Below, in pieces: positions 56,576 to 64,000 of a DNA stretch of 64,000 nt (its first letter is position 1; each line of letters begins with the position of its first letter). Under the pieces are notes generated by a model. The model was not told the origin of the DNA. It saw only the letters and a list, made by a program, of their open reading frames with translations, and did no database searches. Made by a program: the position numbers and the translations under genes. The stretch comes from Neptunicella marina (lineage in GTDB: Bacteria > Pseudomonadota > Gammaproteobacteria > Enterobacterales > Alteromonadaceae), in contig NZ_JACNEP010000003.1 of assembly GCF_014270035.1 (NCBI RefSeq), positions 186,001 through 250,000 of the forward strand. The letters run 5' to 3'.

Positions 56576-57589
56576 TTGTTAAAAGCTGGCATAAAACAAG
56601 TTGCTAAATTATCTGGTGTTTCACCTGCGACTGTATCCCGAACCTTAAGTAACCCCGAAATTGTCTCTGCTGCGACCAGAGAGAAGGTGTTAAAAGCCAT
56701 TGATGAGTGTGGTTATACACCTAACCGGTTTGGGGCGAGCTTGAGAACGCAAAAAAGTGGCAGCATTGTTGTCATTATTCCGGATATTACTAATGCGTTT
56801 AACGCCGGTATTATCCGTTCAATTGAAGACGAAGCGGCGAAAGTGGGTTACTCGGTGTTGTTGGGGGATACCCAAAGGGATCCGGTTAAAGTGCGTCACT
56901 ATGCGTCCATGGTTCGCTCGGGTCAGGTAGATGGCATTATTTTATTTTCACAGCACCTACCCTTTGATATCACACCTGAAACGACGATTGATCAATTACC
57001 TCCTTTGGTTAATTCCTGTGAACCGCTGGACCTGGATGGAGTATGCCAGGTCATGGTAAACAATGTGGCGGCCGCCAAAGAAGCGGTTAATCATTTGATC
57101 TCGCTAGGCCATAAGCGTATCGGTGCGATTACCGGCAATATGGATACGCCCAGTTCGAATGACAGATTAACAGGTTACAAGCAAGCTCTGGCCCAAGCCG
57201 GAATTGAGTTTGATGCTAACTTAGTGACCAACGGTAACTATCTTATCGAATCAGGTAAAACTGCGACTGAGCAGCTATTAGCATTATCTGAACGTCCAAC
57301 GGCATTGTTCTGCTTTAGTGATAACATCGCATTTGGTGCAATGAGTGCATTACATGACGCCGGTTTGAAGGTGCCAGATGATATCTCTGTTGTTGGGTTT
57401 GATGATACCGAATATGCCGCCTTTATGACGCCAGCGTTGACTACCATGCATCAGCCGTTAAAAGAAATCGGCAAAAATTGTATGGCATTATTACTTGCCC
57501 AGATAGAAAAAAGACCAATTAGCCAGCGCTGTATTGAGTTACCCATCAAGCTACAAGTACGCCGCAGTACAGCACAGTTGCAGCAATAA
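56576..57589 (+). CDS. LacI-family transcriptional regulator, CytR-like
   Basis: The 337-residue protein has a LacI-type helix-turn-helix and hinge (IKQVAKLSGVSPATVSRTLSNPEIVSAATREKV, then PNRFGASLRTQKSG) and a periplasmic-binding-protein-like effector domain. The helix-turn-helix text is close to E. coli CytR, a nucleoside-responsive repressor, but the effector cannot be told from sequence. The only plausible start is the TTG at 56576, as no in-frame ATG precedes the DNA-binding domain. A candidate operator lies just upstream. The gene's targets may include the divergent antiporter-permease pair. Confidence 0.87.
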   Translation: MLKAGIKQVAKLSGVSPATVSRTLSNPEIVSAATREKVLKAIDECGYTPNRFGASLRTQKSGSIVVIIPDITNAFNAGIIRSIEDEAAKVGYSVLLGDTQRDPVKVRHYASMVRSGQVDGIILFSQHLPFDITPETTIDQLPPLVNSCEPLDLDGVCQVMVNNVAAAKEAVNHLISLGHKRIGAITGNMDTPSSNDRLTGYKQALAQAGIEFDANLVTNGNYLIESGKTATEQLLALSERPTALFCFSDNIAFGAMSALHDAGLKVPDDISVVGFDDTEYAAFMTPALTTMHQPLKEIGKNCMALLLAQIEKRPISQRCIELPIKLQVRRSTAQLQQ

Positions 57590-57597
57590 GTTTATTG

Positions 57598-58506
57598 TCA
57601 GGCTTTTAGGTGTTGATGGAAAAACGTCAGAGTTCGTTGCCAGGCCAGCTCCGCCTGCTCTTTGTCAAAACGTGGTGTAGAATCATTGTGAAAACCATGT
57701 CGCGCATTGGGATAAATATAGGCCTGATAAGATTTGTTATTATCTTTTAATGCAGTTTCATAGTCTGGCCACATTGCATTTACCCACTCATCTAACTCTC
57801 CCATGTGAATGAGAAGAGGCGCCTTAATATTTTTTACTTTGGTTAAATCCGGCGCGGCACCATAAAAAGGTACAGCGGCAGAAATGACATCCGGTTGCTC
57901 GGTGACTAATTTATTCACCATTCCTCCGCCATAACAAAAGCCAACTGCACCTACTTTGCCATGTCCTTTAGAATCACCTTTAAGCATCGCTGCTGCGGCA
58001 AAAAAATCTTGTTTAAGTTTCTCGCCGTCCATATCCCTTTGCATTGCTTTGCCTTGTTCATCATTACCGGGGTAACCGCCAACCGGAAATAATCCATCTG
58101 GTGCAAAGGCAATAAATCCTGCTTTGGCTAAACGTCTGGTCACGTCTTTGATATAGGGGTTAAGCCCTCGATTTTCGTGAATAACTAAAATTATTGGTGC
58201 AGATTGGCTCAAGTTCGCGGGCTCTACACGATAGCCGCGACATTGCCCGTTACCCTTGGGGGAATCAAAATGCTGGTATGTTGCTTTAATGTCCGGGTCG
58301 TTAAACGACACCTGTTCAGCATTGGCATAATTGGGCATTAAGGCTGCCATGATGGAGCTGGCCGTTAAACTTCCCACTGCCAGTTTGGTTAATCCTGACA
58401 TAAATTCACGACGATTAATTCGTCCGTGAGCAAACTGGTCATAAAGAGTAAAAGCCTGCTCAGGCAGTTTTGTATTTTGCGCGCGCTCTTTCATACGTAA
58501 ATCCAT
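57598..58506 (-). CDS. Dienelactone-hydrolase-family protein with Tat-like leader
   Basis: The 302-residue protein has a long N-terminus with the twin-arginine pattern NRREFMSGLTK at about residue 37, a hydrophobic stretch (LAVGSLTASSIMAALM) and an ANA junction, so Tat export is likely. The mature domain is dienelactone-hydrolase-type: NRGLNPYIKDVTRRLAKAGF, the Cys nucleophile in AVGFCYGGGMVN, DEWVNAMWP and the His in YPNARHGFHND. An ATG at 58494 is an alternative start. It is convergent with the LacI-type gene and divergent from msrP. Confidence 0.85.
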   Translation of the reverse strand: MDLRMKERAQNTKLPEQAFTLYDQFAHGRINRREFMSGLTKLAVGSLTASSIMAALMPNYANAEQVSFNDPDIKATYQHFDSPKGNGQCRGYRVEPANLSQSAPIILVIHENRGLNPYIKDVTRRLAKAGFIAFAPDGLFPVGGYPGNDEQGKAMQRDMDGEKLKQDFFAAAAMLKGDSKGHGKVGAVGFCYGGGMVNKLVTEQPDVISAAVPFYGAAPDLTKVKNIKAPLLIHMGELDEWVNAMWPDYETALKDNNKSYQAYIYPNARHGFHNDSTPRFDKEQAELAWQRTLTFFHQHLKA

Positions 58507-58630
58507 GGGGGGTTAGATATTTATTAATACACAGTTCTGTGCTTGTTGCAGTAATTTTATTAAAAATGAAATTAAAGCAATGTTTTACTTGTCTAGTGTA
58601 GATATAGATTAGTGGATTCAGGAAGCGGTA

Positions 58631-59662
58631 ATGCTGATTAAGAGTCGAAAGAGTTATGCATTAACAGATAACGATGTCACCGATGAAAGTGTTTATCTGG
58701 GGCGTCGTGAATTACTTAAAAAAATGGGATTTATTGGCACTGGTAGCTTGCTGGCTGGTGCTTTACCTTTGGGAAGTGCAAATGCGGGTGTGTTGGACTT
58801 TTTCACCGACGATGACAAAAAATCAGCGAGTAAATTAGCCGCACTCGAATATCAAAAAGCGGCGGCAGAATTTACTGCCACAGATAAACTTACGCCCGAA
58901 GATAAAGTTACCCATCACAACAATTTTTATGAGTTTGGCGCACAAAAATCTCAACCGGCTGAATACGCCCGCAATTTTAAAGTTGATCCCTGGTACTTAA
59001 AAGTAGATGGTCAGGTTAACAACAACTTGTTGCTCGATAACGATGACCTGTTCAAACAATTTGACCTGGAAGAGCGCATTTACCGTTTGCGTTGTGTGGA
59101 AGCATGGTCGATGGTTATCCCCTGGGTGGGTTTTCCATTAGCATCTTTGCTTAAAAAAGCAGACCCAAAATCCTCTGCCAAATATGTCGCGTTTGAAACT
59201 CTCTATGATCCTAAACGCATGCCGGGCCAATCTAACCGCTTTTTAGGCGGCGGTATTGATTATCCTTATGTGGAAGGTTTGCGTATGGATGAAGCCATGC
59301 ATCCGTTAACCATGTTAGCGGTTGGACTTTATGGAAAAGCCCTGCCCGGTCAAAATGGCGCACCGGTTCGTCTGGTGGTGCCCTGGAAGTATGGATTTAA
59401 AAGCATCAAATCGATTGTCTCTATCAAGTTAACTACCACAGAGCCACCCACTACCTGGAATAAACTGGCCCCGCAGGAATACGGTTTCTACGCTAATGTG
59501 AATCCTAAAGTGGATCATCCGCGCTGGAGTCAGGCCAGTGAAAGACGCATCACCACAGGTGGCTTATTTGCCAGTAACCGCATAGCAACCTTGCCTTTTA
59601 ACGGGTATGCCGATGAGGTGGCATCGTTATACAAAGATATGGATTTAACCCGTTATTACTGA
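58631..59662 (+). CDS. msrP: Periplasmic methionine sulfoxide reductase, molybdenum subunit
   Basis: MsrP (formerly YedY) repairs oxidised methionine in periplasmic proteins using a molybdopterin cofactor. The 343-residue protein has a Tat leader ([25 protein letters not shown]), HHNNFYEFG, the Mo-ligand Cys in [20 protein letters not shown] and [23 protein letters not shown] 58631 has AGGAAG upstream. It is followed directly by msrQ, its heme-binding membrane partner. Confidence 0.96.
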   Translation: MLIKSRKSYALTDNDVTDESVYLGRRELLKKMGFIGTGSLLAGALPLGSANAGVLDFFTDDDKKSASKLAALEYQKAAAEFTATDKLTPEDKVTHHNNFYEFGAQKSQPAEYARNFKVDPWYLKVDGQVNNNLLLDNDDLFKQFDLEERIYRLRCVEAWSMVIPWVGFPLASLLKKADPKSSAKYVAFETLYDPKRMPGQSNRFLGGGIDYPYVEGLRMDEAMHPLTMLAVGLYGKALPGQNGAPVRLVVPWKYGFKSIKSIVSIKLTTTEPPTTWNKLAPQEYGFYANVNPKVDHPRWSQASERRITTGGLFASNRIATLPFNGYADEVASLYKDMDLTRYY

Positions 59663-59680
59663 TTGGATGCAGTGGGTGTT

Positions 59681-60283
59681 ATGACACAAAACCAGAAAGT
59701 ATTTACGCTTAAAACCTTTATTCATCTTGCTGCGTTGACGCCGGTTATTTGGTTGTATTTATCGGCTTTTAGCGATGGTTTGGGCGCTGATCCTGTGCAA
59801 TATGTGATTCATTTCACTGGTAAAGGTGCATTGAACCTGTTGCTGATCACCTTATGTGTATCACCACTGGCGCAGAAATTTAAACAGGGCTGGTTAATGC
59901 AGGTGCGCCGTTTGCTAGGGTTGTACAGCTTTTTTTATGCGGTGTTGCATTTAGCCAATTTTATTCTGTTTGATTTGCAGAATAACTGGAGCCTGTTTAT
60001 CAATGAAGTGATAAAACGGCCGTATATCACCATTGGTATGGTGGCATTGCTGCTGTTAACTGCATTGTCGGTGACGTCGTTTAATGCACTGAGACGTAAA
60101 ATGGGACGCAACTGGCAAAAGTTACATAATTGGGTATATGTTATTTTGCTTTTGGTTTGTGTGCATTATATCTGGTCGGTGAAAGCCAATATCAGCCAGC
60201 CACTGATTTATTTTATGCTGGCATTTGTGTTACTGGCATTGCGTTACAAAAAATTCAGCCGAATACTGCCAAGTAGCCGATAA
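59681..60283 (+). CDS. msrQ: Heme-binding membrane subunit of methionine sulfoxide reductase
   Basis: MsrQ (YedZ) is an inner-membrane heme b protein that passes electrons to MsrP. The 200-residue protein has about six helices and the ferric-reductase-like pattern with His residues in FIHLAALTPVIW, PVQYVIHFTGKGALNLL, FFYAVLHLANFI and NWQKLHNWVYVILLLVCVHYIWS. ATG 59681 is chosen; an in-frame TTG right at the msrP stop would add six residues and give tighter coupling. Confidence 0.94.
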   Translation: MTQNQKVFTLKTFIHLAALTPVIWLYLSAFSDGLGADPVQYVIHFTGKGALNLLLITLCVSPLAQKFKQGWLMQVRRLLGLYSFFYAVLHLANFILFDLQNNWSLFINEVIKRPYITIGMVALLLLTALSVTSFNALRRKMGRNWQKLHNWVYVILLLVCVHYIWSVKANISQPLIYFMLAFVLLALRYKKFSRILPSSR

Positions 60284-60461
60284 TGAGCCTTGTTATATAT
60301 TCAACAAAAAGCCCTTTAGTCGGTAACACCAATCAGTTAAGGCTTGATTTTTAAAAGAATTGGAAGAGTTGTCCGTTTGTGTGCACTGGTGTCGGTGCGT
60401 AGCCGCATAATACGCGATGTACGTTTTCTTAGATGGGTAACGGATCGAGTCTCAATAGCGC

Positions 60462-62012
60462 TTAGGTGCTTTGCTTAATCGCCCGCTTATGTTCGTACAT
60501 CATCTGGTCGGATTCTTGTAATACTTGTTCAACGCTGTGTGGCGATTCTTGGTATAATTGCATACCCGCACTGGCGCTGACTGACAGTTCACCAGCCGAT
60601 GTACGGATCAATATATTCCCCATTCTTTGTTGCAGGCGCTCATACAGCAAACGGCCTTGCAGCTGCTCAGAAAAATGCCCCATTACGACAAACTCATCAC
60701 CACCTAGACGGCCAACTGCCTCGCTGTCACGAACCTGATGCTTAAGTATGTCTGCCACCCGTTGCAATACTTCGTCACCAATCTGATGACCATATTGGTC
60801 ATTAATATGTTTAAAATCATTCAGATCGATATAGAACACCAGCAACACGCCGCCTTGCTGTTGTTGCTGTTTGATTAACTGCTCGGCTGCCAGCGTCCAG
60901 CCCCGGCGATTCAAGACATTACACAGCGGATCGGTAATGGCCTCTCGCTGAGCTAACTGACGCTGCAGATTTAGCTGTTTGATTTTTTCTGAGGTAGCCC
61001 AGGCCAGTAGAAAGGCCTCAAAGGCCATCGAAATCAGCAACGCATACTGACGCAAAAATAATTCTGAATAGGGAAAAGTGATGCGGATCACCATGGCGAC
61101 TAACATTGCACATTTGGCAATGAACACCAACTTGGCGGTATGCAGCTTACGTAGCAGCGCTAAAGTAATCAGCACGAAATTGCCTACCGATATATATAAG
61201 GTCAGCCAACTCATTACTTGATTTGGTCCGTTTGCTTCAATACCCAGTAATGGCAGCAACGACAGTCCCAGCACTATCCAGACCGGCCACAATAAGCCAA
61301 AGCGTACATAGCGAGGCCATAGTGCCTGTAAATCCAGTAGACTGATAACAAAGCGAGTAGCCCAAAATACCGTCATACCGGCCAGCGCCAGGTACAACTG
61401 CATGCTGTTTTGCCATCCTCCCAGTGAGAAAAATAGATTCAGATAGCCTTCCTGCACAATGAAAAAACAGGTGGCACTCACCACATACAGGCTGTAAAGG
61501 CGAAAGTAGGCTTCACTTAAATGCCAACCGATAATGCGTACATACACCGCCAACGTCAGACACAAGCCCACAAACAGACTGACAAACAGGGTATTACGCT
61601 GCAGGCTCCCCACATATTGGTTTATTGGAGTCCAGTGAAAATCCAGCTGGCCAGCGTTTTCCATCGTTAAATCTAACTCGGCTCGGAAATGACCGGCGGG
61701 GGTCAAATATGACACCTCTGACGAGCGCATCAGCGCAACGTCCTGTTCATTAATCTGCAAGTGACTGGCTCGTACCGCTTTGCTGCTCCAGGCTAAAACA
61801 CCTTGCTTATCGGTATGGCAATCCAGATGCAGACGCTGCATGCCATCATGCATGGATAAAATCAACGTCTGATCCATCACCAATGCTTCAGTGTTTGAGG
61901 TACCCTCAGATTGGGATATCTGACATTGTGTGGTTTGTTCGGCTACTGCTCCATTACTCAATATTGTTAGCAGAAGAAGCAATAAGCTTATTAAAGACCG
62001 ATTCAACAACAT
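60462..62012 (-). CDS. Diguanylate cyclase with 7TM sensor (7TMR-DISM-like)
   Basis: The 516-residue protein has a signal peptide (residues 1-24), a periplasmic part of about 120 residues and about seven membrane helices (residues 140-345), in the style of 7TMR-DISM sensors. A C-terminal GGDEF domain follows: ITDPLCNVLNRRGW, LLVFYIDLNDFKHINDQYGHQIGDEVL and the active loop GRLGGDEFVV. Ahead of the loop the inhibitory site reads RDSE rather than RxxD, so product inhibition may be altered. It should sense an extracellular ligand and make cyclic di-GMP. It is convergent with msrQ, from which it is separated by 178 bp with no clear feature. Confidence 0.9.
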   Translation of the reverse strand: MLLNRSLISLLLLLLTILSNGAVAEQTTQCQISQSEGTSNTEALVMDQTLILSMHDGMQRLHLDCHTDKQGVLAWSSKAVRASHLQINEQDVALMRSSEVSYLTPAGHFRAELDLTMENAGQLDFHWTPINQYVGSLQRNTLFVSLFVGLCLTLAVYVRIIGWHLSEAYFRLYSLYVVSATCFFIVQEGYLNLFFSLGGWQNSMQLYLALAGMTVFWATRFVISLLDLQALWPRYVRFGLLWPVWIVLGLSLLPLLGIEANGPNQVMSWLTLYISVGNFVLITLALLRKLHTAKLVFIAKCAMLVAMVIRITFPYSELFLRQYALLISMAFEAFLLAWATSEKIKQLNLQRQLAQREAITDPLCNVLNRRGWTLAAEQLIKQQQQQGGVLLVFYIDLNDFKHINDQYGHQIGDEVLQRVADILKHQVRDSEAVGRLGGDEFVVMGHFSEQLQGRLLYERLQQRMGNILIRTSAGELSVSASAGMQLYQESPHSVEQVLQESDQMMYEHKRAIKQST

Positions 62013-62385
62013 GGTCTATCGTTCCTATTGGGGGTAACAAATGGATATAATTAAACGGATGTCCGGACTATATCATGCTTATTTGACTAAAACGTACAGG
62101 CGCATCAAAGTGCTCAATGTGCATCCCATCCGCGATAGCGCGTTCTCGACATCTCTGTCTCGAAAATCCACCCGCTAAACTGAGTCCGATTTTTAACTTT
62201 GTGACAGGGGAATGGGATCTGATCGTCAGCTTGTTTAAATTTTTCGGGTTTGTCATAAACGACGGTAAAGAGCTTATTCTACACAGTCTCAATGCCGCAA
62301 TTTAGTACGGAAAGCCGCGTAGAAGGGTAACGGCATTCAGTCAAAACATGCTTAACAGAATGGCGTTACCGTTAGTCGGTTGGAA
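62013..62385. other. Intergenic region with a 13-bp imperfect inverted repeat
   Basis: This stretch separates the cyclase from the GH94 gene. A near-perfect stem pairs 62326-62338 with 62358-62370 (one mismatch, 19-base loop). It lies just past the GH94 stop on the minus strand and may act as a terminator without a T-run. Short frames on both strands here look like chance. No promoter is evident. Confidence 0.5.
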
Positions 62386-64000
62386 TTAACCCATCACCAC
62401 CACAACCTTATGCTGGCCTTGGTAATCATCAAACGGGATTAAATTGCCCTCAATAGGATTACCATCGACAATCAGCTGTTTAATGCCTTTACTCACCTTA
62501 TGCGGGTTTTGTACCTCGATATGATAAGTTGCACCACGATATTGGCGGGTAAAATTAAATCCAGACCAATCTGCCGGAATACAAGGGTTAATGCGCAAAC
62601 CTTGGTAATCTGGCGCTATGCCCAAAATATATTGGGTAGCGGTGTAAAAAGACCAGGCCGCGGCGCCTGTTAACCAGCTGTTTTTGGCTTCCCCCGGAAT
62701 GGCCGCATCTTTACCGGCAATCATCTGGCTGTACACATAAGGTTCGGTTTTGTGTTTGGCCATATCCTGGGGGCGGAACAGCGGTGTAAAGCGACTGAAA
62801 TAATCAAACGACTGATCGCCACGTCCTAACAGGGTTTCTCCCACCACAATCCAGGGGTTATTGTGGGTGAAGATGCCCGCGTTTTCTTTGTAACCGGGTG
62901 GGTATGAGGTGATTTCACCGTAAAATTTGTTGTAATCGGCAAAGGCCGGTTGTTGCAGCACCACGCCATGTTCGGCCAGTAAGTGCTGATTGACCGAATC
63001 CAGCGCTTGCTGGGCGCGGCCATCGTCAAGGCCAATGCCAGCCATGACACAAAAGCCCTGTGATTCGATAAAAATTTTACCATCGTCATTTTTGTGGCTG
63101 CCAATTGGCAAACCACGCGAATCATAAGCACGCAGGAACCACTCGCCATCCCAGCCGTGTTTATCAACCGTGGCGATCATGGTATCCACTGCCTGCTGGG
63201 CGCTGGCCGCCAGCTCGGTTTTACCCTGCAATTTACACAGTTCAATATATTCCTTGCCGTACAGTACAAACTGACCCGCAATCATCAATGATTCAGCCAC
63301 ATCCGATGGACCGCGCTGAGTGGTTTGATAAGACTCATTGGGCTCAGTTGAAAAACAGTTGAGGTTTAAACAATCGTTCCAGTCGGCGCGACCAATTAGC
63401 GGTAATCCGTGTGGTCCAAGGTTGTTGAGTACATGATTAAATGACGCGCTTAGATGATCAAATAAGGTATTGGGTACCTCGGGCGTATCTTCGAACGGCA
63501 CAACCTGCTGCAGGAAATTTGCGTCTCCAGTTTCTTTAATGTAATTGGCGGTGGATAATACCAGCCACATAGGATCATCATTAAAGTTACCACCAATCGC
63601 CGCGTTGCCTTTTTTGGTCAGCGGCTGATACTGGTGATAGGCCGAGCCGTCAGATTGCTGGGTGGCGGCCAAATCGATAATGCGTTCACGTACCGCGCTG
63701 GGTACCATATGGGTAAAACCAATCGTATCCTGATTGGAATCACGGAAACCCATGCCACGGCCAATACCGGATTCATAAAAACTGGCACTGCGTGACAGGT
63801 TAAAGGTCACCATATTCTGGTACTGGTTCCAGATATTCACGCTGCGGTTAAAGCTCTCGCTTGGTGTATCAACCTTGATGCGCTCCAGCAGGTTAGCCCA
63901 GTATTGATTAAGCTCACTTAGTGCCTGTTCGAATTTGGCATCGGTATTAAACTGATTTTGTAACTGCCAGGCCGGTTGTTTGTTGATAATACCTTGTGCC
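62386..64000 (-). CDS. GH94 cellobiose/cellodextrin phosphorylase, C-terminal part, cut by the window edge
   Basis: The reading frame runs on the minus strand from beyond 64000 to 62386, so only the last about 538 residues are visible. It matches GH94 phosphorylases, which split beta-1,4-glucosides with phosphate to give glucose-1-phosphate: FRDSNQDTIGFTH, the catalytic acid in IGRADWNDCLNL, the sugar-binding FNDDPMWLV, GYKENAGIFTHNNPWIVV and GAAAWSFYTATQYILGI. The closest group by eye is cellobiose phosphorylase. No stop is seen before the edge. Residues at a Val codon (63840) could mimic a start, but homology extends upstream. The cell is thus equipped to use cellulose breakdown products. 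Confidence 0.9.
   Translation of the reverse strand, partial: AQGIINKQPAWQLQNQFNTDAKFEQALSELNQYWANLLERIKVDTPSESFNRSVNIWNQYQNMVTFNLSRSASFYESGIGRGMGFRDSNQDTIGFTHMVPSAVRERIIDLAATQQSDGSAYHQYQPLTKKGNAAIGGNFNDDPMWLVLSTANYIKETGDANFLQQVVPFEDTPEVPNTLFDHLSASFNHVLNNLGPHGLPLIGRADWNDCLNLNCFSTEPNESYQTTQRGPSDVAESLMIAGQFVLYGKEYIELCKLQGKTELAASAQQAVDTMIATVDKHGWDGEWFLRAYDSRGLPIGSHKNDDGKIFIESQGFCVMAGIGLDDGRAQQALDSVNQHLLAEHGVVLQQPAFADYNKFYGEITSYPPGYKENAGIFTHNNPWIVVGETLLGRGDQSFDYFSRFTPLFRPQDMAKHKTEPYVYSQMIAGKDAAIPGEAKNSWLTGAAAWSFYTATQYILGIAPDYQGLRINPCIPADWSGFNFTRQYRGATYHIEVQNPHKVSKGIKQLIVDGNPIEGNLIPFDDYQGQHKVVVVMG

Noticed and set aside
62068-62305. Short frames on both strands between the cyclase and GH94 genes
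   Set aside because: No ribosome site, no recognisable motif and mutual overlap; a decayed gene cannot be excluded but is not supported.

Overview
The window reads as chromosomal DNA of a marine-type gammaproteobacterium, most likely in the Alteromonadales (this placement is inference from gene content and moderate GC). Pointers are pdhR-aceE-aceF-lpdA, a gammaproteobacterial aconitase B, leuABCD with a leucine-rich leader peptide, msrPQ, a YeeN-type YebC protein and a cellobiose-phosphorylase-type GH94 enzyme. I see no rRNA, tRNA, CRISPR array, prophage or intact insertion sequence.

Layout. 0-2.4 kb: nadC and a membrane-anchored retropepsin-like protease on the minus strand, then ampE. 2.4-9.7 kb: the pyruvate dehydrogenase operon, with a PdhR-type operator in front of pdhR. 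9.8-13 kb: a purine permease, an orphan AT-rich lipoprotein, a 0.5-kb hairpin-rich repeat element and a phosphoribosyltransferase. 13-20 kb: an M13 peptidase, then a copper/silver efflux set (Cys/His-rich small protein, CusB-like, CusA-like) without an outer-membrane partner. 20-29 kb: DUF1289, a lipoprotein plus esterase pair, an HDOD protein, acnB, a homoserine-dehydrogenase-like gene, a BON-domain protein and a small hydrolase. 28.8-34.7 kb: a ferritin-like DUF2383 protein, a sigma-54 activator, a phosphatase-lipid kinase fusion, a membrane protein and an MFS transporter.

34.8-41.7 kb holds the most interesting block. It is a tight same-strand run of an alpha/beta hydrolase with an apparent Cys nucleophile, an acetoacetate-decarboxylase-family protein, a patatin-like lipase with a large extra C-terminal domain, a cholesterol-oxidase-type GMC oxidoreductase with a four-cysteine motif, and a metallophosphoesterase. 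It looks like an uncharacterised pathway acting on a lipid or another hydrophobic alcohol. 41.8-45 kb: a secreted unknown, a D-cysteine desulfhydrase-type enzyme, a TraB/GumN protein and an OmpA-type lipoprotein.

45-50 kb: leuABCD on the minus strand behind a clear attenuator (leader peptide leuL plus terminator). 50-54 kb: a YaiI-type protein, a YeeN-type protein, ferrochelatase and a diguanylate cyclase. The cyclase ends inside a 339-bp MITE-like element whose perfect 20-bp terminal inverted repeats supply the stop codons of both flanking convergent genes. 54-64 kb: a TauE/SafE permease, an NhaC-family antiporter, a CytR-like LacI regulator with a probable self-operator, a dienelactone hydrolase, msrPQ, a second diguanylate cyclase and a GH94 phosphorylase that runs off the right edge.
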